A DNA stretch of 64,000 nucleotides. Source: Caulobacter henricii. GTDB taxonomy: Bacteria > Pseudomonadota > Alphaproteobacteria > Caulobacterales > Caulobacteraceae. Below the pieces are notes generated by a model. The model saw only the letters and a list, made by a program, of their open reading frames with translations. It did no database searches and was not told where the DNA came from. Made by a program: the position numbers and the translations under genes. The stretch is from NCBI RefSeq assembly GCF_001414055.1, contig NZ_CP013002.1, forward strand, positions 1,488,001-1,552,000, read 5' to 3'. Shown in pieces: positions 18,577 to 27,345 of this stretch. The stretch's first letter is position 1, and each line of letters starts with the position of its first letter.

Positions 18577-18900
18577 GCAGCGAGCGGTGATGTCGGAAAA
18601 AATAAATCGCTTTGGCATGCGGACGGTCAAGCGCCGCTGAATTTAGGACGTCAGTACACTGGACGGCGAGCGCAAACCTAGTGGGCGGGGTGCGCCTCGC
18701 GGGGCTGTCAGGTCAATCGCGCCAAGTATTGGCTCGCTTCAAATTGGCGCGATTAAATTGACAGGCCCCTGCGAAAGCCCCCGAAAGAATCTATCGCTTC
18801 TGCGACGTTCCCAATGTGTTCGGAGGCTTACTATTGTTCTTCGTGATATCGAGGCCTCGATGCATGGGGGAAATGGGCGCTCTCTTCGATTTCGAAGTCG
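18577..18900. other. 324-bp intergenic region carrying an IS relic
   Basis: No gene. The only structure is the 69-bp inverted-repeat element at 18701-18769, described separately. The dehydrogenase on the minus strand ends at 18901, so this is a convergent intergenic space. Confidence 0.6.
18701..18769. repeat. 69-bp IS6 end-to-end relic (mini-element)
   Basis: Starts GGGGCTGTCAGGTCAATCGC and ends, on the other strand, GGGGCCTGTCAATTTAATCG. The two 25-26 bp arms pair almost fully. The bases inside the right arm, read on the minus strand (GAAGCGAGCCAATACTTGG), match the first 50 bp inside IS copies A and C. It is therefore one IS left end joined directly to a right terminal repeat, with the transposase lost. 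Confidence 0.85.
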
Positions 18901-19923
18901 CTACAAGTGGTCCTGAATGGTGATGACCACCTTGCCGAAGTGGTCAGCACGTCTCAGGGCCTCATAGGCCTCGGCCGCTCCGCTCCATGTGAAGGTCTTG
19001 GATACTGCTGGGGTGATCGCGTGGGCATCAACGAAGGCCATTAGCCGTTCGAAGTGTTCGGCCGACCCAACGCAGATGCCGTTGATCCGACCATTTTTGA
19101 ACTGCAGTGGTGTAATGTCCGGCTTGGAGCCGAAGCCCGTGAGGACGCCGATCTGTGAGATCGTTCCCCCGAATGCGAGGCAGTTGATTGAGCGATTATA
19201 GGTGTCCGGGCCGCCTAGCTCGAGGATGTGATCCACGCCGCGTCCATCCGTAAGGTCAAGAACTGCCTGATCCCAATCTGGCACCGTCTTGTAGTTTACG
19301 CCCGCCCGGGCTCCCATGGACTTTGCGACGGCGAGCTTTGTGTCAGATGACGATGTTACGATAACCCTTGCGCCTACGGCCTGTGCCAGTTGGAGCGCAA
19401 TGATGGAAACGCCACCCGTCCCTTGAACAAGGATGGTGTGCTCGGGTCCTACCTGATCGCGCTCAAAAAGCGCGTGCCATGCGGTCACACCTGCGCAGGG
19501 AAGGGTGGCGGCTTCGGCAAATGACAGACGGTCCGGGATCCTTACGAACGCATCTTCATGCGCCACGAACAGGCTTCGCAGCACGCCGTCTGTGCTCGAG
19601 CCGCCGAGTGCCTCCGCCAAATGTTCGGGGCGAAAGGGACCAGAGCGCCATTTCGGGAAGAAGGCCGGGCTAACGCGATCCCCTGGACGCCAACGGGTTA
19701 CGGCTGAGCCAACCTCTATCACCTCACCGGCGCCATCAGAGAGTGGAACGAGGCCTGGTCGGGTGCCCTCCAGATCGCCTCTGCAGAGCAAGTCGCGATA
19801 GTTCAGGCTCGCCGCCATCATGCGCACGACTACGTGCTGATTGCCGAGTGGACCGGATTCCAGCTGTTGGCCGAGAACCAGTGTCAGCTCGTTGGAGCTA
19901 GGTTGGAGAGTGTACTGGTCCAT
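18901..19923 (-). CDS. MDR-superfamily NAD(P)-dependent dehydrogenase/quinone reductase
   Basis: A 340-residue medium-chain dehydrogenase/reductase. The N-terminal GroES-like domain (about 25-130) has SDGAGEV where zinc alcohol dehydrogenases have GHE, so catalytic zinc is probably absent. The Rossmann domain carries VQGTGGVS (about 167-174). Full family length. Start ATG 19923. Substrate unknown; quinone or enal reduction is common in this branch. A short minus-strand frame with a strong Shine-Dalgarno lies directly upstream. Confidence 0.88.
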   Translation of the reverse strand: MDQYTLQPSSNELTLVLGQQLESGPLGNQHVVVRMMAASLNYRDLLCRGDLEGTRPGLVPLSDGAGEVIEVGSAVTRWRPGDRVSPAFFPKWRSGPFRPEHLAEALGGSSTDGVLRSLFVAHEDAFVRIPDRLSFAEAATLPCAGVTAWHALFERDQVGPEHTILVQGTGGVSIIALQLAQAVGARVIVTSSSDTKLAVAKSMGARAGVNYKTVPDWDQAVLDLTDGRGVDHILELGGPDTYNRSINCLAFGGTISQIGVLTGFGSKPDITPLQFKNGRINGICVGSAEHFERLMAFVDAHAITPAVSKTFTWSGAAEAYEALRRADHFGKVVITIQDHL

Positions 19924-20144
19924 CGAGGAACTCCGCTGCTTGCTAGCCGCCCCTTCCCGCAGCTCAGGGCCGGGGCCGGGTGAGGAGAACCTAGTGTGGT
20001 CGGTGGCCGACGACCGTTTCGATTAGTGAAATACACTGTCTCAGGCGGCTGATTGTCGTAGGGTGTCTGCCATCCCCGGCCAGTCGGCAAGGGCTTTGGG
20101 GCTGTGTCGAACACAGTCGCACCAAACGGTTCTGCGATGGGCAT
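19884..20144 (-). CDS. possible small protein or leader, unrecognised
   Basis: An 86-codon frame whose ATG at 20144 is preceded at 9 bases by a textbook AGGAGGTGA (20154-20162), stronger than most genes here. The product (MPIAEPFGATVFDTAPKPLP at the start) has no membrane segment and matches nothing I know. It overlaps the first 40 bases of the downstream dehydrogenase in another frame, so it could couple or precede its translation, or be a decayed gene start. Low confidence as protein. Confidence 0.3.
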   Translation of the reverse strand: MPIAEPFGATVFDTAPKPLPTGRGWQTPYDNQPPETVYFTNRNGRRPPTTLGSPHPAPALSCGKGRLASSGVPRWTSTLSNLAPTS

Positions 20145-20464
20145 GGTCGAAAATCACCTCCTAATCTTGCATATAGGGTGGCTCACTATGTTGAGTTTTC
20201 TCGATTCGTGTTTCTAGATTTTCCCCTATCCTTCTCGTAAAACAACTTCATTACGTCAGTATACCATTTTTCAATGATTATATATCTTGCCGTTGCTGCG
20301 GCATATTTATCATATGGAGTTTGAAAATTTACCTGCGAGGCCTGTGTTAAACTTTGGTAATGCGCATAGTTGCGCAAATTGTAATGCTCCATTCCTTTCG
20401 ATCCACTTGTTCGTGAGGTGCGGACAGTGGAGTAACCCCGCCTCATTTTTGACGAGGCGACTTC
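19924..20464. promoter_or_regulatory. 541-bp divergent intergenic region
   Basis: Separates the minus-strand dehydrogenase from the plus-strand TonB receptor. 20160-20420 is distinctly AT-rich compared with the neighbourhood, consistent with promoters on both strands. Apart from the small frame ending at 19884 nothing coding is supported. Confidence 0.45.
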
Positions 20465-22507
20465 ATGTCGAGAGAACTTTTTCTGGCGGGCCTGGCTGCG
20501 ACGCTGCTGACTTCTGCAGCCCACGCTGCTGATCCTTTGACTGAGCAGCCCAACCCGCCGGAGCAGGCTGCGCAGCGCGGGGTTCTGGTTTTCCAGCCCG
20601 ACTTCTTCGCCGCCCAGCGACCGAACACGGCGCTCGATATGGTGCAGCGGGTGCCAGGTTTTTCGGTCCAGGACGGTAGCGGCGCTCGTGGCTTCGAGGG
20701 CGCGGTCGGAAACATCTTGATCAACGGAGCTCGCCCTGCCTCGAAGAACGACACAGGTAGCAACGTGTTGTCCAGAACGATCGCCGGGCGCGTCGAGCGT
20801 ATCGAACTGATCCGCGGCGGAGCCCCCGGCGTGGATATGCAGGGCTATTCGGTGGTCGTGAACGTGATCCTGAAGAAGGCCACGAGCCGACAATCGATCC
20901 TCACCTGGAACACGACGCAGTTTGACGGGGGGCAGGACCTCTACGGTGGCAGCTATCAATTCACGGCCACCGACGGCGAAAAGAGCTGGGGTGTGACCCT
21001 GAGTGATGGCATCAGCAGTAGCGACGCCAACGGCCCTGGCGTGAACATTCGTCGTGACGGAAGTGGCAAGCCAATCCGCGAGGAGTCCTTCCTAAACGAT
21101 AGCTGGGGTGGCAATCGTGGTATTCGTGGCAATTATTCTGGGCCGCTGGCCGGCGGCAAGATCGAGGCAACGGCCCGCTTTGGGGTCAATGACTGGCAGC
21201 AGTGGCAGGCCCTTGTGTCGTCGGTCGCTGACCGTCGCAGCAACTACGCAGAAGAGGGGCAGTCCGGTGAGTTTGGCCTGACCTATACTCGGCCACTGGC
21301 CCCCAACTGGGCGCTGGAGACGCGGGCGATCCACACTTTCGAGGCCTTCGACAACGCGTCGACCAGCACCGAGACGCTTGGCGGCACTGCGAGCCCGCAG
21401 CAGCGGTTCACCGCAGACGGCGACAGTTCGGAGACGATTTTGCGCGCCCAGGTTCGCCACGACTGGAGCAAGGCCGTCACCTTCGAAGCCGGCGGCGAGG
21501 TCGCCTACAACGTGCTGGACGTGACGCAGGCCTACTCGGTAGGCGGGGCGGCCGTGCCGTTGCCCAGCGCTTCGCTCAAGGTCGAGGAGCTGCGCGGCGA
21601 GGGCTTTTCCAAGGCCACATGGCGGATCAATCCGCGCCTCACAATTGAGGGTGGTTTGCGACTGGAGACCTCGACCATCAAGCAGTCGGGCGACGCGGAC
21701 AATGAGAAGGATTTCTTTTACGCCAAACCCCGGTTCCTTGCGACCTGGACCCCGGCAGCCAATAGCCAGGTGCGTATCCGCTTTGAGCGGGAGCTTGGCC
21801 AATTGGACTTTGGCGACTTCGCAGCGTCGGCAGAGCTGGATGATGACAGCGTCTATGGCGGCAATGTTGACCTCAAGCCCGAGCAACGCTGGATCAGCGA
21901 GATCGGATATGAGCGCCGCTTCTGGGGCGAAGGCATCGTCTCTATCGCCTATCGCCATGATGAGATTATCGGCGTGATCGACCGCCTGCCGCTACCGGGA
22001 AACCTGTCGGCGACGGGAAACATCGGCGACGGCAAGCTGGATCGCCTCAGCGTGAACATTGTCGTGCCGACCGACAGGGCTGGCCCCAAGGGCGGCCGGA
22101 TTACCTTAAAGAACGATTGGGATCAGACCGAGGTGAAGGATCCTACGACGGGCCGGACCCGTCCGATCTCGGGAGTGCGCCCAACCCTTGCATCAGTCGG
22201 GTTTCAGCAGGACCTGACCCGATACAAGGTCCAATGGGGCGTAAACTGGCTGCCTCTTCTCATCGACAGAAACTATAACGTAGATCAGGTCGTGAACGTG
22301 CGAGGCTCCGGATATACGCAGGTATTCGCTGAGTACAAGCCGACTTCGACACTGTCCGTTCGCACCCAGTTGACGCTTTGGGACGATTTCAACGTGGAGA
22401 GAACGGTTTTCTCAAATCGCGCCCCGGATCGCGCAGTCGCCTTCGTAGAGAGCCGAATGATTGATCCACGCACCTTCGCCACTGTGCGAGTGCGCAAGAC
22501 CTTCTAG
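20465..22507 (+). CDS. TonB-dependent outer-membrane receptor
   Basis: A 680-residue protein with a signal peptide (cleavage near TSAAHAA, residue 22), a plug domain (about 45-160; RVPGFSVQDGSGARGFEG, GNILINGARP, ERIELIRGGAPGVDMQGYSVVVNVILKK) and a barrel closing with a C-terminal Phe. It lacks the clear siderophore-receptor features of the receptor at 12569 and belongs to the plug-domain receptors abundant in Caulobacterales, often for glycans or other nutrients. Ligand not determinable. A strong hairpin follows the stop. Confidence 0.9.
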   Translation: MSRELFLAGLAATLLTSAAHAADPLTEQPNPPEQAAQRGVLVFQPDFFAAQRPNTALDMVQRVPGFSVQDGSGARGFEGAVGNILINGARPASKNDTGSNVLSRTIAGRVERIELIRGGAPGVDMQGYSVVVNVILKKATSRQSILTWNTTQFDGGQDLYGGSYQFTATDGEKSWGVTLSDGISSSDANGPGVNIRRDGSGKPIREESFLNDSWGGNRGIRGNYSGPLAGGKIEATARFGVNDWQQWQALVSSVADRRSNYAEEGQSGEFGLTYTRPLAPNWALETRAIHTFEAFDNASTSTETLGGTASPQQRFTADGDSSETILRAQVRHDWSKAVTFEAGGEVAYNVLDVTQAYSVGGAAVPLPSASLKVEELRGEGFSKATWRINPRLTIEGGLRLETSTIKQSGDADNEKDFFYAKPRFLATWTPAANSQVRIRFERELGQLDFGDFAASAELDDDSVYGGNVDLKPEQRWISEIGYERRFWGEGIVSIAYRHDEIIGVIDRLPLPGNLSATGNIGDGKLDRLSVNIVVPTDRAGPKGGRITLKNDWDQTEVKDPTTGRTRPISGVRPTLASVGFQQDLTRYKVQWGVNWLPLLIDRNYNVDQVVNVRGSGYTQVFAEYKPTSTLSVRTQLTLWDDFNVERTVFSNRAPDRAVAFVESRMIDPRTFATVRVRKTF

Positions 22508-22532
22508 TTCGAGCTTTTCTTGCACCCTGACC

Positions 22533-22566
22533 AGGGAGGCTGTTGCCGCGAGGCGACAGCCTCCCT
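22533..22566. terminator. hairpin between convergent genes
   Basis: An 11-bp perfect stem, AGGGAGGCTGT (22533-22543) pairing with 22556-22566. The 12-base loop contains a further GCC/GGC pairing. It begins 26 bases after the TonB receptor stop. There is no T-run, so it is a terminator-like or transcript-end-protecting structure that may serve both convergent genes. Confidence 0.6.
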
Positions 22567-22635
22567 GTAGGCATCTGTTTCCCCAGATTTAGTGATCAGA
22601 TGATGCACGTCATCACTCACCCAGTGTCACGCAGG

Positions 22636-24090
22636 CTAGATGGAATAGCGAACACTGTTCCCGCCGCGCTGTTCTTCCAGAAGCCAGAACAGCAGGTTGT
22701 CCGAAAACAGATCTGTCCGGGTCAGTCCCAGATGGTCCTGCTCGGTGAACAGCACGCTGCGAAAGCGAAGCGGAGACTGAATTCGCGGCGTCCAGCTGGA
22801 CGGCGTCCGGTGGTCAAGCAGGGCACTCGAACGGGTGACCGCACCGTCACCCGGCGCAGTGCTGACCAGGGTCAGCCGCTTGCGTTGTGTGTCATACCGA
22901 TAGCGCTCGGGCGTCGGCACAGTATCGCCGGCGACCAGGAAGGGTTCGAAGCCGATCGGCGCCGACTGGGCACTATCGAGCGCAATGTGGAATTTCCGCG
23001 CTCGTTTTAGGCTGGCATCGAGATGATCAAGTGCCAGTTGTCGGCGACGATCCGGGTCTGAAACCTCGGGCATCAGGCTTTCGAGAACCTGGTTTTGGTT
23101 CGGATTGGCGATGCCCCACTCCCGGTCAATCCAGGTCTTGGTGTCAAAAAGCCGCTCTCCATCGATTCCCTCTATAGCCGGCGACCATGGTCGTGGGAGC
23201 AACTGGTAGACCGAAGGGAATGAACCAAGGATCGAGGGAGGGTATCTGGGCGCAACGGGCCGTCCGAAGTCTTGACCCTCAAGCAGCAGCCGCATGGTTT
23301 CGCCGCTGCCGCCATTGGGAGGGGCGACCATGATCGCGCGATCAACATAGGCCGCGCCGGCCCAGTCCAAAGTTGGGCCGGCTCCGAGTGTATCCAGCGG
23401 TTGGCCACCGTAGCGCATGAAGTAGCGGAACATGACTGCCCCCATCGAGTGGGCGACGACATCAAAGCGGATAGCTTCCGGGGCAACGTCATATCCGAGA
23501 TACTCTCGATATCCGTCCGCAACGACCAATCGCTTTTCGTCCATGAACTGCTTGAGAGCTAACGCCGTTTCAGCGTTGTCGCGTCGCCAGTCGTATGGAA
23601 ACTGGAAGCAACTGATGTGACCCGGTCCATAGTCGAGGCCCTTGGGATGTAGGGTTTCATCGCGGTAGCCCGCCGCACCGAGTGTGGACAGGATCTGGGC
23701 ATACTGCCGAAGTTGGAATGGCACGCCCAAGAGTTTCACACTGACGCGGTCCAGAACGGCATCTGGACGCAAGTCGGCCGCGAAATTCGATCCTGGGGAT
23801 TGCCGGTGAAATGGGAAGGCTAGCTTGCTGACTTTGGCCTTGTCTGACGAGTTGGGGGAGAAGCCATCGAAGGCCCCCCAAACGGTTTGTCCCGACGCAC
23901 CATCAACCAGGCGAGTGCCGAGAATTCCCGGAATGACGATCACCGGGTTCTGATCGGGAAAGTGCTGCTGAGCGGCCCGGTTGTAGAGAATTTTCAGACG
24001 ATCACTGCTGGCCCAGGCCGTCGCGGGCAAGGAGGTAAGTCCGGCACTGGCTGTTGCTGACCAGAGAAACTGCCGACGCGAGTTGAGCAT
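22636..24090 (-). CDS. Tat-exported LCAT-like lipase/acyltransferase
   Basis: A 484-residue alpha/beta hydrolase of the lecithin:cholesterol acyltransferase family. The N-terminus SRRQFLWSATASAG is a twin-arginine signal ending near AWA (residue 27). PVIVIPGILGTRL (49-61) forms the oxyanion region and AHSMG (Ser215) the nucleophile elbow. A His near EQDHLG (C-terminal) probably completes the triad. GAGGAAAAG precedes the ATG at 24090; the open frame upstream lacks homology. Likely acts on lipids or lipid-linked substrates in the periplasm or outside. Confidence 0.86.
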   Translation of the reverse strand: MLNSRRQFLWSATASAGLTSLPATAWASSDRLKILYNRAAQQHFPDQNPVIVIPGILGTRLVDGASGQTVWGAFDGFSPNSSDKAKVSKLAFPFHRQSPGSNFAADLRPDAVLDRVSVKLLGVPFQLRQYAQILSTLGAAGYRDETLHPKGLDYGPGHISCFQFPYDWRRDNAETALALKQFMDEKRLVVADGYREYLGYDVAPEAIRFDVVAHSMGAVMFRYFMRYGGQPLDTLGAGPTLDWAGAAYVDRAIMVAPPNGGSGETMRLLLEGQDFGRPVAPRYPPSILGSFPSVYQLLPRPWSPAIEGIDGERLFDTKTWIDREWGIANPNQNQVLESLMPEVSDPDRRRQLALDHLDASLKRARKFHIALDSAQSAPIGFEPFLVAGDTVPTPERYRYDTQRKRLTLVSTAPGDGAVTRSSALLDHRTPSSWTPRIQSPLRFRSVLFTEQDHLGLTRTDLFSDNLLFWLLEEQRGGNSVRYSI

Positions 24091-24370
24091 AGGGGTCTTT
24101 TCCTCGCGACTTTGAGGTTCCAAAGCTGACTGGGCATCCAGGCGAGCGGGTTTGGCTTCACTCCAGTCAAACCAGAAGTCAGGCCGCGCTGATCGTTGAT
24201 CCGCACATTCATCGTCTGAGCCCGCTGTAGCAAGCCCGCCTACGCGGAAGACTGAATTGCCATGAGTGGTGGTTCTCAATTCAGGGCTGCTGCGCCCAAA
24301 TCCTCCCCCAGAAAGACGTTCCTTTTGGAGCGGTCAGGTCCGGTCGCGGGCTAATTACGGAACAGGTATC

Positions 24371-25633
24371 ATGCGCCGCATTGTTGTTACGGGCCTCGGG
24401 TTGGTGACCCCCTTGGGGGTCGGTGTGGAAACGGTCTGGGAGCGCCTGCTTGCCGGAGAGTCTGGGCTGCTGCGTCTGTCAGCTGAGGTGGCTCCCGATA
24501 TTGCCGCCCAGGTCGTGGCACCTGTGCCTGAGGGACAAGGCTTTGGTGAGTTTGACCTTGAGAAAGTCGTCTCATCCAAGGACCAGAAGAAAATGGATCG
24601 CTTCATCCCGTTCGCACTTGCGGCGGCTGAGGAGGCCCTCGTTCAAGCGGGTTGGGCACCTCAGGACGAGGCAGGCCGTCAGAGCACTGCAACAGTTGTG
24701 GGATCAGGTATTGGCGGCTTCCCCGCCCTGGCCCAGGCCGTTCGGACCACCGACGCCCGTGGGGCGCGCCGACTTTCACCGTTCACTGTACCTTCGTTTC
24801 TGGCCAACCTCGCGGCGGGCTGGGTCAGCATCCGTCATGGATTTACCGGGCCCATTGGCGCGCCGGTAACCGCCTGCGCCGCGGGCGTACAGGCAATCGG
24901 AGATGCCGCTCGTCATATCCGGAATTTCGAAGCTGACATCGCTGTTTGCGGCGGAACCGAAGCGGCGATCCACCATGTCAGTCTGGGTGGGTTTGCCGCT
25001 TCTCGCGCTCTTTCGAGCGCCTATAACGATACGCCTGAACAAGCCTCACGGCCTTTCGATGCCGAGCGCGACGGCTTTGTGATGGGTGAAGGCGCTGGCA
25101 TTCTGGTGATTGAAGCGCTGGACCATGCGCTGGCTCGCGGGGCCCAGCCGCTAGCGGAGCTTGTCGGATATGGCACCAGCGCTGACGCCTATCATCTGAC
25201 CGCAGGACCCGCAGACGGGGCGGGTGCACAGCGAGCGATGATGGCCGCCTTGAAGCAGGCCGGAGTCTCCGCCGGTCAGGTGGGTCACATCAACGCTCAT
25301 GCGACCTCAACGCCGGTCGGCGATGCCGGCGAGATGGCAGCCATTCGGGCCATCTTCGGGGTCGAGGGCGGCCCAGCCATCAGCGCAACAAAAGCTTCGA
25401 CGGGGCACCTGTTGGGCGGTGCCGGTGGAATGGAAGCAGCCTTCACTGTCCTTGCCCTTTCGAGGGGTGTTTTGCCACCGACCCTGAATCTGAAGTCTCG
25501 AGATCCTCTGGCCGAGGGACTTGATATCGTCACCACGGCTCGCGAGGCGCAGGTTGATCTGGCCTTGTCGAACGGGTTCGGTTTTGGCGGTGTCAATGCC
25601 AGTCTGCTCTTTCGTCGCTGGACGGGCGCCTAA
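24371..25633 (+). CDS. fabF: 3-oxoacyl-[ACP] synthase II
   Basis: A 420-residue condensing enzyme for fatty-acid elongation. Catalytic triad: Cys169 (VTACAAG), His310 (HINAHAT) and His346 (KASTGHLLGG). Full length with the standard N-terminus RRIVVTGLGLVTPLG, which fixes the start at 24371. It stands away from acpP/fabG, so it is probably an extra KAS II copy or part of a split fab set; housekeeping and accessory KAS II cannot be separated here. Confidence 0.92.
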   Translation: MRRIVVTGLGLVTPLGVGVETVWERLLAGESGLLRLSAEVAPDIAAQVVAPVPEGQGFGEFDLEKVVSSKDQKKMDRFIPFALAAAEEALVQAGWAPQDEAGRQSTATVVGSGIGGFPALAQAVRTTDARGARRLSPFTVPSFLANLAAGWVSIRHGFTGPIGAPVTACAAGVQAIGDAARHIRNFEADIAVCGGTEAAIHHVSLGGFAASRALSSAYNDTPEQASRPFDAERDGFVMGEGAGILVIEALDHALARGAQPLAELVGYGTSADAYHLTAGPADGAGAQRAMMAALKQAGVSAGQVGHINAHATSTPVGDAGEMAAIRAIFGVEGGPAISATKASTGHLLGGAGGMEAAFTVLALSRGVLPPTLNLKSRDPLAEGLDIVTTAREAQVDLALSNGFGFGGVNASLLFRRWTGA

Positions 25634-25840
25634 GCTCAAAGCATCAGGGTCAACCGGATTGAGCCAAAGAGGCTCGGGTCTGCACGTCATGCGCGCGCTC
25701 GGTCTGGTCCCGACCGAACATGGCGAGTCTGAACTCGCCTCGAGCCTGGCTCGGCACCAGGTCGGCACGTCCGCGCTGCCCAGGAACGGGCTTTCCGCTC
25801 CCTCTGGGGGGACTGGAAAGCCTCTGTGCCAGAGTCCGGC

Positions 25841-27223
25841 CTAGGTCTTGGACCGCGGTTCCCAGTAGGCGCAGTCGGTGAACGCCCGGCTGACATCGCC
25901 CTTCCACTTACCGTGATAGAGGGCAAGCAGGCGGTCGGCCCGGGTCAGGCCGCTGTCGGCGATCTCCTCCAGCTCGCCCAGATAGATGGTCTCGTCGAGG
26001 AAGCCGCCGTTCACGTGGGCGCGGTCCTTCAGGCCCGCCTTGGCAATGGCGACGAAGTCCTTGGCCACGTCCTGGGCGGTGCGGCCGGCGATCGGGGCCT
26101 TGAGCCCCAGGGTCGGCACATCGCGACGCAGGCCTGCCCGCTCCTCGGCCGTCCAGTCCTTGCAGAGATCCCAGGCTGCCGCGAGCGCCGCATCGTCATA
26201 GAAGACGCCAGTCCACAGGGCCGGCAGGGCGCAGAGGCTGCTCCACGGACCGGCATCGGCGCCGCGCATTTCCAGATAGGTCTTCAGGCGCACTTCCGGG
26301 AACAGGGTCGTGGTGTGGTCGGCCCAGTCCTTGATCGAGGCGCGCTCGCCCGGCAGCTCGTCGATCCGGCCGTCGATGAAGTCGCGGAAGCTGCGGCCGG
26401 CCAGGTCGATATAGCGGTCGCCGCGCTTGGCGAAATACATCGGAACGTCCAGCGCATAGCGGGCATAGCGCTCGAAATCGAAACCGTCCTCGAACACGAA
26501 ATCCAGCAGGCCGGTGCGGTCGGCGTCGGTATCGGTCCAGACATTGGCCCGGCTGGAGAGGAAGCCGTTGGGCTTGCCTTCCGTGAACGGAGAATTGGCA
26601 AACAGGGCCGTGACGATCGGCTGCAGGGCCAGGCTCACACGGAACTTGGCGACCATGTCGGCTTCGCTGGAGAAGTCGAGATTGGCCTGCACCGTGCAGG
26701 TGCGCAGCATCATGTCGAGGCCGAGGCCGCCGACCTTGGGCATGTAGTTGCGCATGATGACGTAACGCCCCTTGGGCATCACCGGCACCTGCTCGCGGGT
26801 CCACAGCGGCGAGAACCCCAGGCCCATGAAGCCCAGACCCAGCTCATCGGCGACGGTCTTGACCTCGTCGAGGTGCTGGCCGGTCTCCTGGCAGATGTCG
26901 TGCATGGTCAGCAGCGGCGCGCCGCTGAGCTCGAACTGGCCACCGGGCTCGAGGCTGACATTGGCGCCGTTGCGCTCCAGCCCGATCATGACCTCGCCTT
27001 CCATCACCGGCGTCCAGCCGAAGCGCTGCAGGCCGGTCAGCAGGGCGTGGATGCCCTTGTCGCCGTAATAGGGCACGGGCTCATGCGACCCCAGATAGAA
27101 GCCGAACTTCTCGTGCTCGGCCCCGACCCGGAACTGGTCCTTCGGCTTCGAGCCCTTGGCGAAATAGGCGGTCAGATCGTCGAGCGTCAGCGGACGCTCT
27201 TGCAGGCTAGCGGTGTCGGCCAT
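25841..27223 (-). CDS. gshA: glutamate-cysteine ligase, plant/alphaproteobacterial type
   Basis: A 460-residue enzyme for the first step of glutathione synthesis. Family landmarks include FRVGAEHEKFGF near residue 35, MEGEVMIGLERNGANVSLEPGGQFELSG in pieces around 75-110, and LQANLDFS-type and PYLEMRGAD-type segments. GAGGA before the ATG at 27223 supports this start over an ATG 15 bases upstream. It follows gor (gap 122 bp) on the same strand, giving a glutathione synthesis/recycling pair. Confidence 0.93.
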   Translation of the reverse strand: MADTASLQERPLTLDDLTAYFAKGSKPKDQFRVGAEHEKFGFYLGSHEPVPYYGDKGIHALLTGLQRFGWTPVMEGEVMIGLERNGANVSLEPGGQFELSGAPLLTMHDICQETGQHLDEVKTVADELGLGFMGLGFSPLWTREQVPVMPKGRYVIMRNYMPKVGGLGLDMMLRTCTVQANLDFSSEADMVAKFRVSLALQPIVTALFANSPFTEGKPNGFLSSRANVWTDTDADRTGLLDFVFEDGFDFERYARYALDVPMYFAKRGDRYIDLAGRSFRDFIDGRIDELPGERASIKDWADHTTTLFPEVRLKTYLEMRGADAGPWSSLCALPALWTGVFYDDAALAAAWDLCKDWTAEERAGLRRDVPTLGLKAPIAGRTAQDVAKDFVAIAKAGLKDRAHVNGGFLDETIYLGELEEIADSGLTRADRLLALYHGKWKGDVSRAFTDCAYWEPRSKT

Positions 27224-27345
27224 GCACGGCGTCCTCATAAATCTGTGCGGTACGGATAGGTCGGGCTGTCGGGTGTCGGTGCGCGAGGCTGCGTTTTTCC
27301 AAGGATTTCCAGACCGCGCATCAACCTGCAGGGTCTGGATCAAGG

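Noticed and set aside
25826-27259. 477-codon plus-strand frame opposite gshA
   Set aside because: Antisense to a full-length conserved glutamate-cysteine ligase; no homology of its own.
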